From: Clostridioides difficile
GTDB taxonomy: Bacteria > Bacillota > Clostridia > Peptostreptococcales > Peptostreptococcaceae
Direction of reading: 5' to 3'
Length of the DNA: 64,000 nucleotides
Assembly: GCA_024919175.1 (NCBI GenBank)
Contig: CP103804.1
Location: 2,790,001 to 2,854,000, forward strand
Shown here: positions 42,455 to 51,284 of the stretch, piece after piece
How positions within the stretch are numbered: position 1 is the stretch's first letter
Layout of the letters: every line of letters begins with the position of its first letter
Made by a program: the position numbers and the translations under genes
Notes under the pieces: model-generated
What the model was told of the DNA's origin: nothing
Databases searched by the model: none
Seen by the model: only the letters and a program-made list of their open reading frames with translations

Positions 42455-42631
42455 ATGTTTATTGGAGAAATAGACAGATGTACACATATATTAACTGCTT
42501 ATATCAGTAGTTCATATGATTATTGTAATTTTATAGATACACAATTAGATGATTTTATATCAGAATATGGAGAAACTGTAGTTGAATCTTGTTTATATCA
42601 AGTTTTATTGTTAGTAAGTAGATATAATTAA
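42455..42631 (+). CDS. Small protein, paralogue family member B
   Basis: A 58-residue protein starting at ATG 42455 behind TTTTTAGGGGGATGGATAAT, the same ribosome region as its paralogue at 24572. It reads MFIGEIDRCTHILTAYISSS, then YDYCNFIDTQLDDFISEYGE and TVVESCLYQVLLLVSRYN. About half the positions are identical to the other copy, including C, HI-TAYI, TQ-DDFI, YGE and VESCL. A terminator follows. No LytTR boxes with correct phasing were found in front of this copy, unlike the other. Function unknown. Confidence 0.7.
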   Translation: MFIGEIDRCTHILTAYISSSYDYCNFIDTQLDDFISEYGETVVESCLYQVLLLVSRYN

Positions 42632-42728
42632 AATTAAGTTTCATTTTCTAGAAAAACCTTTTTAGATTTTCTACCTTAAATAACTATATAATTTTTTTAT
42701 ACTTTGTAAGTAACTATAACTTCTTTTA

Positions 42729-42765
42729 AAGTAAAGGTGTATTGGGAGTACATCTTTACTTTTTC
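42729..42765 (+). terminator. Terminator after small gene B
   Basis: AGTAAAGGTGTA and TACATCTTTACT form a hairpin followed by TTTTTC on the plus strand. A minus-strand transcript from 42975 would also meet it, though with a poor T-tract. Confidence 0.75.
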
Positions 42766-42974
42766 ATTATATAATCTGAAAATATATATTATAAAACAAA
42801 ACAATTAATATAAATTACACCCTTTATATTATCTTGAAACACATGAGTCATTCTATCCACAAATTCTACAATCTCATCAAGTATGAATCTAAGTTTTTAC
42901 TGCTCCAAATTTTATCTATCTATAACACAAATCATATTTATAAAATATCCCCCTATTGTACTTAAATCATATAT

Positions 42975-43046
42975 AAAATAACATCAATATTTAGAATATT
43001 CAATATCAATTGCGTAACTGGTCAATAAAAACGTATAACTAGACAA
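42975..43046 (-). promoter_or_regulatory. LytTR (VirR/AgrA-like) regulated promoter at the second module
   Basis: On the minus strand, boxes CTAGTTATACG and CCAGTTACGCA are 21 bases apart (43012-43046). Eighteen bases after the start of the second lies TTGAAT (42998-43003), then 17 bases and TATTTT (42975-42980). About 25 bases further is AGGGGGAT and a seven-codon frame MICVIDR, which may be a decayed copy of the small paralogue start. No intact gene follows before 42765; the rest of 42632-43229 is AT-rich. Confidence 0.68.
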
Positions 43047-43229
43047 ATTTCCATATTTATATAAAAAATTCAAGAAAAACAATCATTTTATTTATATATA
43101 TTTTTTATTTTTTTATTTAATTAATATTAAAAAATACCACTAATAAAGATTTTACTTAGCGATTTTCAAATTATTAATCACAGGACATTATATACTTGTA
43201 AATTAACTTTAGTATTTCTAATTTAAAAA

Positions 43230-43263
43230 ATAAAAGCCCAGCAAAATCTTCACTAGGCTTTTA
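43230..43263 (-). terminator. Terminator of the second HxlR gene
   Basis: On the minus strand AAAAGCC and GGCTTTT form a hairpin followed by ATTTTTTA, right after the HxlR stop codon. Confidence 0.75.
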
Positions 43264-43265
43264 TC

Positions 43266-43613
43266 TTATAAATTGAGTTTATTATTTTCACCCCATTTAC
43301 ACATTTCCTCTAAAATAGGCATTAATGACAATCCCCTTTTTGAAAGTGAATATTCAACTTTAGGAGGAATTTGAGGGTATTCTTTGCGTATGATAATACC
43401 ATCTCGTTCCAATTCTTTTAACTGATTATTGAGAATCTTATCAGTTATTGAACCAATACACCTTTTAAGTTCTCCATAGCGTAATACATCATACTCTACT
43501 AACCAAAACATTATAATCATTTTCCACTTTCCTCCAATAATTGAAAGAGTATATCCAAATGGTGTGGAAGTTATATTAGTCAAATCAGATGTATTGTAAT
43601 TTTTCATACTCAT
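43266..43613 (-). CDS. HxlR-family transcriptional regulator
   Basis: A 115-residue winged-helix protein: TLSIIGGKWKMIIMFWL, RYGELKRCIGSITDKILNNQ, LKELERDGIIIRKEYPQIPP and KVEYSLSKRGLSL. It is a paralogue of the HxlR protein at 31929. It is divergent from a TIGR04076-type gene, which may be its target. The promoter region holds GTTAGTA-N17-TACTTGT, the same pair of words at the same spacing as at the first HxlR gene. The start follows GGATGGTGATTAA. Confidence 0.92.
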   Translation of the reverse strand: MSMKNYNTSDLTNITSTPFGYTLSIIGGKWKMIIMFWLVEYDVLRYGELKRCIGSITDKILNNQLKELERDGIIIRKEYPQIPPKVEYSLSKRGLSLMPILEEMCKWGENNKLNL

Positions 43614-43650
43614 TTAATCACCATCCTGTAATAAAAATACTATCCTAAAC

Positions 43651-43681
43651 GTTAGTACCTTACCTAAAAGTAAATACTTGT
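43651..43681. promoter_or_regulatory. Candidate HxlR operator, copy 2
   Basis: GTTAGTA (43651) and TACTTGT (43675) match the arrangement at 32281-32311. It lies between the two divergent genes. Confidence 0.55.
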
Positions 43682-43746
43682 TTAAATATAAAATAGCACA
43701 TATACTTATATAAATAAAAGTTAAAAAATGTGAGGAGATGACTTTC

Positions 43747-44085
43747 ATGAAAAAATGTAAAATAGAAGTAATAAAAACAACATTCCATAAAGACTTGGCA
43801 GATGAGTATGGATGTAAAGGTATTGGAAAATGTCCTATGCATAAAGTAGGAGATGTATTTTTTGGAGATTTTTCTAAACCTGAAAAATTATGTGACGAAG
43901 CATGGAAAGCAATGTATCAGTATGTATTTGCTTTATCTCATGGTAGTGAAAATTTTTACTATGGAGATTGGATAGAGAAAGAAGGAGTGGCTATATGCTC
44001 CTGTAATGATGGAATTCGTCCTGTCATTTTTAAAATTGAGAGAACTGATGAAAAATCTAAAATGGAATATAAACCTATAAGATAG
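43747..44085 (+). CDS. TIGR04076-family protein
   Basis: A 112-residue cytoplasmic protein. The pattern KKCKIEVIKTTFHKDLADEY with CPMHKVGDVF, FYYGDWIEKEGVAICSCNDG and RPVIFKIERT matches the TIGR04076 family, small cysteine-containing proteins often next to HxlR regulators. Four to five cysteines (GCKGIGKC, CSC) could bind metal or sense redox state. The ATG at 43747 follows GGAGATGACTTTC; an ATG three codons upstream overlaps the ribosome site. Function unknown. Confidence 0.8.
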   Translation: MKKCKIEVIKTTFHKDLADEYGCKGIGKCPMHKVGDVFFGDFSKPEKLCDEAWKAMYQYVFALSHGSENFYYGDWIEKEGVAICSCNDGIRPVIFKIERTDEKSKMEYKPIR

Positions 44086-44219
44086 ACAATTTTCTTAAAC
44101 TAATTTTATTAATCATACTTTAAATACATTATTCCAATTTATTCCTTGAAATTTAATGCTTATAGTGAAATATAGTGCTAAAATTAAATTGATAAAGGAT
44201 AATAAAGGGGGATTGTATT

Positions 44220-45041
44220 ATGAAAATAGGTAGAAAGATATCAATAATAGTAACATCATTTTTAATTATAATATCAATGGTTGGATGTGCTCCAAAGGAA
44301 AATGCTAAAGAAGTAGCAAAAAAATATCTTGATAGTGTAAAATCTAAAGATTATGAAATGGCATATAACTTACTAAGTAAAGATAGCAAGAAAGTTGTAA
44401 GTTTAGAAGATTATAAAGAATACCAAGAAGTATATGATAAATGCCAAACACTTGTAGATTATAAACTTGGAGAAGAAAAAAAGGTAGATAAATATAAATA
44501 TGCTGATAAAGAATACTTAAAACTTATAAATATAAAAGAAACATCTACACTTAAATACAAAGAAGATAATACAGAAGATACTTCAAATTCTGATGGATAT
44601 TTTATAGTTGAAGATAATCAATACAAATTATTATGGCATGAAAACTTTAATAAAAATTTTAGTTCTAGATATGTAGATGCTGCTTGGGTAGAAATTTATA
44701 AAAAAGAAAATAAAGACCTTAATAAAGCTGCTATTGATATAAATAAGGCTTTAGAAATTGATAACACAAATTCTCGAGCATATTATGCTCAGGCTTACGT
44801 CTATATTGATTTGAAAAGATATGATGAATCTTTAAAAGCTACTGATAAAAACTTAGAATATTTAGATAAAAAAGACAAAGATTATAAGAAAAATATCAGT
44901 AATACATATAATTTAAAAGGAGTCATATACATGGAAACAGAAAAATTTAACGAAGCTAAAGAAAATTTTAAAAAAGCCCTAGAATTTAATGAAAATAATG
45001 AGTATGCAAAAACTAATTTAAATGTACTTAAAGATTTATAA
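44220..45041 (+). CDS. TPR-containing lipoprotein
   Basis: A 273-residue secreted lipoprotein. The signal peptide ends in the lipobox SMVGC with Cys23. Residues 28-135 look like a small NTF2-like domain (VAKKYLDSVKSKDYEMAYNL LS). From about 150 to the end lie tetratricopeptide repeats (AAIDINKALEIDNTNSRAYY, then NLKGVIYMETEKFNEAKENF). TPR lipoproteins usually mediate protein contacts at the envelope. The start follows AAAGGGGGATTGTATT. It appears to be transcribed alone. Confidence 0.82.
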   Translation: MKIGRKISIIVTSFLIIISMVGCAPKENAKEVAKKYLDSVKSKDYEMAYNLLSKDSKKVVSLEDYKEYQEVYDKCQTLVDYKLGEEKKVDKYKYADKEYLKLINIKETSTLKYKEDNTEDTSNSDGYFIVEDNQYKLLWHENFNKNFSSRYVDAAWVEIYKKENKDLNKAAIDINKALEIDNTNSRAYYAQAYVYIDLKRYDESLKATDKNLEYLDKKDKDYKKNISNTYNLKGVIYMETEKFNEAKENFKKALEFNENNEYAKTNLNVLKDL

Positions 45042-45245
45042 TTAATGATATAAACAAATTTATTTATAGAAATAAAAAGCACTCTCTAAAATGAAGAATG
45101 CCAATATTTTTCTCTAACATGGTTATAATATATGATAAATTTTATTCCTTTTGCCATATATTATAACCTTATTAATTTCTAATATATATTTTATGTACTT
45201 TAATAAATATAATAATCATTTAAATAATTATTATATTTATTTTGC

Positions 45246-45413
45246 TTATTTTAAATATTCTCTAACAATCTGAAGTAGATACTCTTTTTCAGATTCTGGT
45301 ATGCTCTCACTTAGACGAGCTGCAACCACAGGATACTCCCATTTTTCAATATCTGAAATACTAATATTCATGACATTCATATACTCTTTTATATATTCTC
45401 TATAAACTATATT
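45246..45413 (-). pseudogene. C-terminal remnant, possibly of a phosphotransferase-family enzyme
   Basis: A 55-codon minus-strand frame opens after a stop and ends in TAA: NIVYREYIKEYMNVMNISIS, then DIEKWEYPVVAARLSESIPE and SEKEYLLQIVREYLK. The W--PV-AARLSE-IP--E---LL pattern resembles the C-terminus of aminoglycoside/choline phosphotransferase-like proteins. The rest of the gene is missing. The remainder of 45042-45695 shows only a hairpin at 45121-45168 (arms GGTTATAATATATG). Confidence 0.4.
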
Positions 45414-45695
45414 TTAAATTTTTTTAGTATTATATATTCTCATACTTTAGCTAAAATGGACAAATGGGCTTCTTCTAAGATAAGTAAACTTTTCTTTAAA
45501 TAACATTCAGTTTCATGTTAATCACATCTATAGTATTAAATACTTTAAAACAATTGCATTTCAATACTATTTACTATTATTTAATAGTATTTGTAACTCA
45601 GATTTGATATAATACATAGGGTAAAATTTTAATTAATAAACCCTATATATTACTTATATATTAAAGTTAACAAATTTAAAACTAAGGAGAACTAT

Positions 45696-46973
45696 ATGTT
45701 AAAAGCAATAAAAGGCAATATAATTTTCACAAAAACTTCAGATACTTTCACAGTATTTGAAAATAGCTACATTATACTAAACAAAGGCAAAGTAAAAGGT
45801 GTCTTTAAAGATATCCCTAAAGAATATAAAAACCTTGAAATAGTAGACTACTCTGATAAACTTATAATACCTGGTATGAACGACCTTCATTGTCATGCAC
45901 CTCAGTTCAGAAATTTAGGTATGGCTATGGACAAAGAACTTATACCATGGCTTGACACTTATACATTCCCAGAAGAATCAAAGTATATAGATATAGAATA
46001 TGCTACAAAGATGTATAAAAAATTTGTCAAAGAAGTCTGGAAATCAGGTACTACTAGAATAGCTGTATTTGCAACAGTACATAAAGAAGCTTCTATGAAA
46101 CTTATGGATATTTTTAAAGAGGTTGGTCTTGGTGCATATGTTGGTAAAGTAAATATGAACATGAATTGTCCTGACACCCTACTAGAAAATACTGAGGATT
46201 CTATCAAAGATACAGAAGAAATAATAAGCAAATACAGTGACATAAATTCTATTGTAAAACCAATTATAACACCTAGATTTATACCTAGTTGTACAAGTAA
46301 ACTTTTAAAGGAATTAGGAGATTTATGTTTAAAGTATAATGTTCCTATACAATCACATTTATCTGAAAATCACGATGAAATTGAATGGGTTAAAAGTTTA
46401 GAACCTGAATCTAAATTTTATGGAGATGCCTATAATAGATACAATTTATTTGGTCAAACACCTACATTAATGGCTCATTGTATTCACTGCTCTCAAGAAG
46501 AAATAGATTTAATGAAAGAAAATGAGGTTATGGCTGTTCATTGCCCTGCTTCTAATTTTAATGTTGGTAGTGGAGCTATGCCTATTAGAAAATTACTTGA
46601 TAATAATATTAAACTAGCCCTTGGTTCTGATATAAGTGGTGGTCATACACTATCAATATTTAAGGCAATAGTATCTGCAATACAGTTATCAAAATTATAC
46701 TGGGTAAATTCTAATAAGAAATGTAATTTCCTATCTTTATCTGAAGCTTTTTATATTGCAACTAAAGGTGGAGGAAGTTTTTTTGGAAAGGTTGGTAGCT
46801 TTGAAGAAGACTACGATTTTGATGCATTAATTATTGATGATTCAGATTTAAATCATGACAATTATTCTATACTTGAAAGACTTGAAAGATTTATATATGT
46901 TGGTGATGACAGAAATATCATTCATAGATATGTGTGTGGAAAATTAATTGAAGAACCTAATATAGAATTATAA
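45696..46973 (+). CDS. guaD: Guanine deaminase
   Basis: A 425-residue zinc amidohydrolase converting guanine to xanthine. Metal and substrate residues are visible: HCHAPQF (metal-binding His pair and the guanine-binding loop), FPEESKY, QSHLSEN, MAHCIHCS and LGSDISGGH. These segments are specific to guanine deaminases within the superfamily. The protein is full length and starts behind ACTAAGGAGAACTAT. It stands alone; a terminator follows. Confidence 0.92.
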   Translation: MLKAIKGNIIFTKTSDTFTVFENSYIILNKGKVKGVFKDIPKEYKNLEIVDYSDKLIIPGMNDLHCHAPQFRNLGMAMDKELIPWLDTYTFPEESKYIDIEYATKMYKKFVKEVWKSGTTRIAVFATVHKEASMKLMDIFKEVGLGAYVGKVNMNMNCPDTLLENTEDSIKDTEEIISKYSDINSIVKPIITPRFIPSCTSKLLKELGDLCLKYNVPIQSHLSENHDEIEWVKSLEPESKFYGDAYNRYNLFGQTPTLMAHCIHCSQEEIDLMKENEVMAVHCPASNFNVGSGAMPIRKLLDNNIKLALGSDISGGHTLSIFKAIVSAIQLSKLYWVNSNKKCNFLSLSEAFYIATKGGGSFFGKVGSFEEDYDFDALIIDDSDLNHDNYSILERLERFIYVGDDRNIIHRYVCGKLIEEPNIEL

Positions 46974-47032
46974 TAAAAATTTTGATTATATAGAATTCGT
47001 TTATATAATCGGATTAATTTATATAATTATTA

Positions 47033-47087
47033 AAAGAGTATATTTTAAAACCTAAAAAACTATAGGTTAAAATATACTCTTTTTCTT
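47033..47087. terminator. Terminator after guaD
   Basis: AAGAGTATATTTTAA and TTAAAATATACTCTT form a long hairpin (with CCTA/TAGG inside) followed by TTTC. Confidence 0.83.
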
Positions 47088-47230
47088 TAGTTTATTTATA
47101 AATTTAGTGATTATATTATATTTTTCTTAATATAATCCTTTCTTATCATCTTAAACTATCTATATACATTAAATATTGAAAAATAATTATGATTTTATAG
47201 AACTAATTAATTTTTTCTTTGTACGCAATT

Positions 47231-47965
47231 TTAAACTTTATTTTTACTTTTGCTGTATGCTTTACATACACTGATTATTAAGATTATGCCTATAACTCCA
47301 AGTGCCATTCTACTAATTACAAATCCCTGCGGAATATCAAATGCAAGATTCCCCATTGTATCTGCAACTTTACTCTCTAGTATGGAGTTCACTAGATTTT
47401 TACCAGATATAATAGATAGCGCACCAGAATTTGTTATAAGAAATATTATTGGAATAAAAACATATAGTAAGTTTCCATTTATATTACCAATAAACATACC
47501 CATCCCTGATACAAATAATACAGATGGTATTAAAATAAGAAGTATAGGCTTTACAAGCTGACCAAAGTTATTAAATTGAAATACTCTATTGTAAAAAATA
47601 AAGCTTATCGCAATTACAACTGTAACTGTTATAAAATATGCAACTGCCACTGTAATACTTTTTAGGCAAAAATATGTTGTAGGCTTTATCTTAGTTGTCA
47701 TAGTAATTGTTTTGACAGCTTCTTCTTTTTTTGAAAATATATATGTACAAAACATGAGAACTATAACCAATAAAAATGGATTTACATCAAGTAAAAAACT
47801 GGAATAGCTCCACTCTGAAAATGGTGCTGTATCATTTAAGCCATAGATTGTTTTTGTCTTAAGAACATTGTAGGAGAACCACCCTGTTATTAATAGTAAA
47901 ACTAAATACACCTTAGAGAATAATAGTCTCTTCATTTCATATTTCATTATTTTTAAATTATTCAA
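47231..47965 (-). CDS. ABC exporter permease subunit
   Basis: A 244-residue membrane protein with about six helices (N-terminus MNNLKIMKYEMKRLLFSKVY). It overlaps the 3' end of the large permease-peptidase gene by 8 bases and is the last gene of the unit, so it is translationally coupled. With the permease domain of the larger protein it probably forms the membrane channel driven by the ATPase at 50201. Sequence alone does not identify the substrate. Confidence 0.85.
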   Translation of the reverse strand: MNNLKIMKYEMKRLLFSKVYLVLLLITGWFSYNVLKTKTIYGLNDTAPFSEWSYSSFLLDVNPFLLVIVLMFCTYIFSKKEEAVKTITMTTKIKPTTYFCLKSITVAVAYFITVTVVIAISFIFYNRVFQFNNFGQLVKPILLILIPSVLFVSGMGMFIGNINGNLLYVFIPIIFLITNSGALSIISGKNLVNSILESKVADTMGNLAFDIPQGFVISRMALGVIGIILIISVCKAYSKSKNKV

Positions 47966-50201
47966 GATTCAATTCCTCCCCTGTAAGATTACAAGCTTTT
48001 AAGAAATCATCATATTTTAATATATTGTACTTGTATTTATCATATAAACTTTTAAGAATAGTTTCAAATTTCTCTTGACCTAAAATCTCTTCCGCCTTTA
48101 AAAGTTGTAATGGCATTTTGTTGTAAATAAGTCTCATAGAATTAGGTGATAAAATATTGAATACATAATTCTCAGGTAACTTTTCCAAATACTGTGGATT
48201 ATTCATATAGAAATTTCTCTTGAGTTTATCATTTTCTTTTTTCCAATTATCTATAGTTTTTCTACTATATTCTTTTCCATATTCATACTCCATAAACTTA
48301 TTAGTTGCATAATTTGTTATACCTTCTGGTGACCAAGGAGGTACCATTGGGTCAACTTGTACTATAATTCCCCACCATTGATGGCATATTTCATGTGCCA
48401 AAACTTCGGCCCCATTACCACCTTCTCCTATACGATTTTCAAATACATCTGGGTTGAAAATACTTTCAGTCATATAACTTATATTCTCATATGCTTTTCC
48501 TCCAGTCACAATACCTGATGTAGCTCCTCCTTCTACTAACTTAAGTGGAATAACTTTATATCTATCTAATTCTCCATATTGCTTTGTATAAAAATCAATA
48601 GAATCCTTTATAATCTTCTCTGCATCCATTTTGTTTATCTGTTCTTCACTCTTTCTATTGTAATAAAACTGTACCTTAATTCCACCTGCTTGTATATCTT
48701 TTTTTATATAGTCTGCAGCTATTATAGTCAATCTAGTTCCTTGTGTATTGAATTTCCATGTACATTCATTATTCTTTTTATTAACTTTTAATTTTTCTGT
48801 ACTGATTCCACTTATTACAGGTGTCATACCTGTAGGTAAAGTGATATTACCATGAATCATTGATTCCATGGTATTCATAGCATCAATTTTAGGTTCTGGA
48901 AATATTGAGCTACCAACTATCTTAATATTCTCTTCACTTATCATATCTCCTGAAAGAATTTCTTCTAGCAATTGATTATTTATCAATTTCCCCCCATATT
49001 CAATTTCAATTTTAAGATTTTTTTCTTTAGTTATATCTAAACTAATTCGTTCTTCTGGTTGCTTCTTTTTAGAGATATCAAATTTGGCTTTTTTACCATT
49101 TATTTTTATATTTTTAACATTGTATCCAGGATTTAAATCAAAGTTCAGCTTTTGTTCTTTACCACCAATATTTTCCATGGTATATTCTATCTTCCCATCC
49201 AGACTTGCCTTCTTAGGATTTATTTTTATATCAAGATTTGAATCAATTAATTTTATATCCTTATTTAACTTTTCATCACCACTAGTAGCCATGACTACAC
49301 CTGAACCAGATTTCTTATCTACTACATTTTCCATTTTAAGTGGAGGGCTATCATCATAATACGGTTCAAATGCATATATACTATAAGAACTAACAATTGA
49401 CACTACAGTTAAAATTGATATTGATACATTCTTCATATTAAACATCATAGATGAAAAGATATTTTTTTCATATTTTCTTGTACATATTACACCTATTAAA
49501 TACGTTGATATTGACACAAAACTCCAAAGCAGTCTATTCCAATATAAAGCTCTTAATTGCAAAGCATTTCCAAAACTAGAAGAGTAAATAGTAACCTTTG
49601 TCTGTACCCAGTCAATAAGATAACTTTCTTTTACATTTATAGATAAAAATACTAGTATAAGTAACATAATTATACTTAAATCAATACGTCTTGTTATAGA
49701 GTAAAATCCAGCTGAAAGTAAAATACCAAATAATATAGCTGGTAACATTAAAACTAAATAATTTATCAAATAAATATTTAAACTAAACTCCTCACTCAAC
49801 TTAATGATAGAGTATGGTAGACAGATAATCATTGAAATTATTACAGATACTATAGCTGATACAAGAATAGAAATTACCCTATCTAGATTTAAACTTTTGG
49901 CATCCATGATAGTTTCTATAATCCCATTAGTTTTGTTTCTGTAGACACTATCCATCTCATATATTGTAAACATTGAAAATAGGACTGTGCCTATTAAGGC
50001 CCCTAACTTTGCTGGATTAAGTAAAACAGGTATACTCAAACTAAGCTCTTGTCCTAAATTACTTTTTGGTAATAATTCCGGCATTTCATACATTAGTATT
50101 GATAGAACTGGTATCAATGCTATTACTAATATGAAAGTCCATGTAATCTTTGAACTAAAAAGCCTCTTTATCTCATCTTTGATAAATTTAATTGATTGCA
50201 T
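47958..50201 (-). CDS. ABC permease fused to an M1-type (gluzincin) metallopeptidase
   Basis: A 747-residue fusion. Residues 1-280 contain about six to seven membrane helices of an ABC-2 permease (start MQSIKFIKDEIKRLFSSKIT). The remaining ~450 residues face outside, beginning with a beta domain and then an M1 aminopeptidase domain. The zinc motif is HEICHQWWG followed 18 residues later by Glu in WSPEGITNY, the complete HEXXH-X18-E set. The upstream GAMEN exopeptidase loop is not obvious. It starts exactly at the last base of the ATPase gene. This architecture suggests a transporter that processes peptides at the membrane surface (inference). Confidence 0.9.
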   Translation of the reverse strand: MQSIKFIKDEIKRLFSSKITWTFILVIALIPVLSILMYEMPELLPKSNLGQELSLSIPVLLNPAKLGALIGTVLFSMFTIYEMDSVYRNKTNGIIETIMDAKSLNLDRVISILVSAIVSVIISMIICLPYSIIKLSEEFSLNIYLINYLVLMLPAILFGILLSAGFYSITRRIDLSIIMLLILVFLSINVKESYLIDWVQTKVTIYSSSFGNALQLRALYWNRLLWSFVSISTYLIGVICTRKYEKNIFSSMMFNMKNVSISILTVVSIVSSYSIYAFEPYYDDSPPLKMENVVDKKSGSGVVMATSGDEKLNKDIKLIDSNLDIKINPKKASLDGKIEYTMENIGGKEQKLNFDLNPGYNVKNIKINGKKAKFDISKKKQPEERISLDITKEKNLKIEIEYGGKLINNQLLEEILSGDMISEENIKIVGSSIFPEPKIDAMNTMESMIHGNITLPTGMTPVISGISTEKLKVNKKNNECTWKFNTQGTRLTIIAADYIKKDIQAGGIKVQFYYNRKSEEQINKMDAEKIIKDSIDFYTKQYGELDRYKVIPLKLVEGGATSGIVTGGKAYENISYMTESIFNPDVFENRIGEGGNGAEVLAHEICHQWWGIIVQVDPMVPPWSPEGITNYATNKFMEYEYGKEYSRKTIDNWKKENDKLKRNFYMNNPQYLEKLPENYVFNILSPNSMRLIYNKMPLQLLKAEEILGQEKFETILKSLYDKYKYNILKYDDFLKACNLTGEELNLE

Positions 50202-51076
50202 TACTTTATCTCCTCCTCACATATTAAAAACATATATGCATCTTCTAGAGATGGTTCTACAGATATTGCAAAATCTGGAAGCTTATGACTTACAATACGA
50301 TATGAAGTCCCTGATGTAGTGATAATACTTGATGTAACTTTAAATTTGCTTTTTCCATTTTTATGTATTTCTCCATTTTTATCTTCATAAATACCAACAT
50401 GTCCTTGTGCTTTTTTAATTAACTCTTCTGAGCTTCCATCAAACAATACATTTCCTTTATTTATTACGATTAATCTATTACATACAGACTGGACATCCTC
50501 TATAATATGTGTTGACAACATTACAATTTTATCTCTTGAGTTTTTTGAAAATAAATTACGGAAGTTTATTCTCTCCTCAGGGTCTAATCCAACTGTAGGT
50601 TCATCCAGTATTAATAGCTCTGGATTTCCCATTATTGCTTGGGCTATACCAACCCTCTGCTTTTGTCCTCCTGATAGAGTTTTAATCTTTGAGTTTCTTT
50701 TTTCTAATAAATTGGTCTGATTAATAACTTCTTCTATTATCTTTTTTGTGTTCTTATTAATACCTTTTAAAACTGACATATATTCAAGGAATTGATATAC
50801 TGTCAGTTCATCATATAAACCAAATTCTTGTGGTAAATATCCCAATTTACTTTTTAACTCTATCTCACACTGCTTGAGAGGTTTACTATTTACTAAAATC
50901 TGCCCTGAAGTTTGCAATATTCTTGAAGTTAGTAGCTTCATTAAAGTGCTTTTTCCTGCTCCATTTGGACCCAATAATCCTATAAAATTTGGACTTTCAA
51001 GACTTATATTTATATTTTTTAGTGCTTCCTTTCCTGCTTTATAAGTCATATTTAAATTTTTAACATCAATTTTCAT
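50201..51076 (-). CDS. ABC transporter ATP-binding protein
   Basis: A 291-residue ATPase. Walker A GPNGAGKST, Q loop LPQEFGLY, signature LSGGQKQRVG, Walker B LLILDEPTVGLDP and STHIIED are all intact. The C-terminal ~80 residues form a tail similar to that of the ATPase at 39283, and the two proteins share much of their sequence. It is the first gene of the exporter unit, with permease-peptidase and permease following. A two-component system lies just upstream on the same strand. Confidence 0.93.
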   Translation of the reverse strand: MKIDVKNLNMTYKAGKEALKNINISLESPNFIGLLGPNGAGKSTLMKLLTSRILQTSGQILVNSKPLKQCEIELKSKLGYLPQEFGLYDELTVYQFLEYMSVLKGINKNTKKIIEEVINQTNLLEKRNSKIKTLSGGQKQRVGIAQAIMGNPELLILDEPTVGLDPEERINFRNLFSKNSRDKIVMLSTHIIEDVQSVCNRLIVINKGNVLFDGSSEELIKKAQGHVGIYEDKNGEIHKNGKSKFKVTSSIITTSGTSYRIVSHKLPDFAISVEPSLEDAYMFLICEEEIK

Positions 51077-51212
51077 ATTTCACTCACCTTTCACGTTTTT
51101 AATTTCTTATTACATTTTTTATTATATAAATGAAGTGTGTAGTTAATATGTTCTTACCTTGTTTTTTATATGGTAACTGAATACTACTCAAATACATACT
51201 TATATGCAAAAT

Positions 51213-51275
51213 AACCCTATACTAAAAAATTTAAATTTAACCTTAAAATTTTAGTATAGAGTTATTTTATTTGTA
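51213..51275 (-). terminator. Terminator of the two-component operon
   Basis: On the minus strand AATAACTCTATACTAAAAT pairs with TTTAGTATAGGGTTATT around an AT-rich loop, directly after the kinase stop codon. It separates the kinase from the exporter genes. Confidence 0.7.
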
Positions 51276-51284
51276 AAAATTTTG

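Noticed and set aside
42765..42935. Minus-strand frame containing LDEIVEFVDRMTHVFQDNIK
   Set aside because: It lies in the possible transcript from 42975, but has no start codon in frame and an upstream stop. Too weak to call.
45121..45168. Hairpin with 14-base arms GGTTATAATATATG/CATATATTATAACC
   Set aside because: Perfect arms, but a 20-base loop and no T-tract on either strand, so not called as a terminator.
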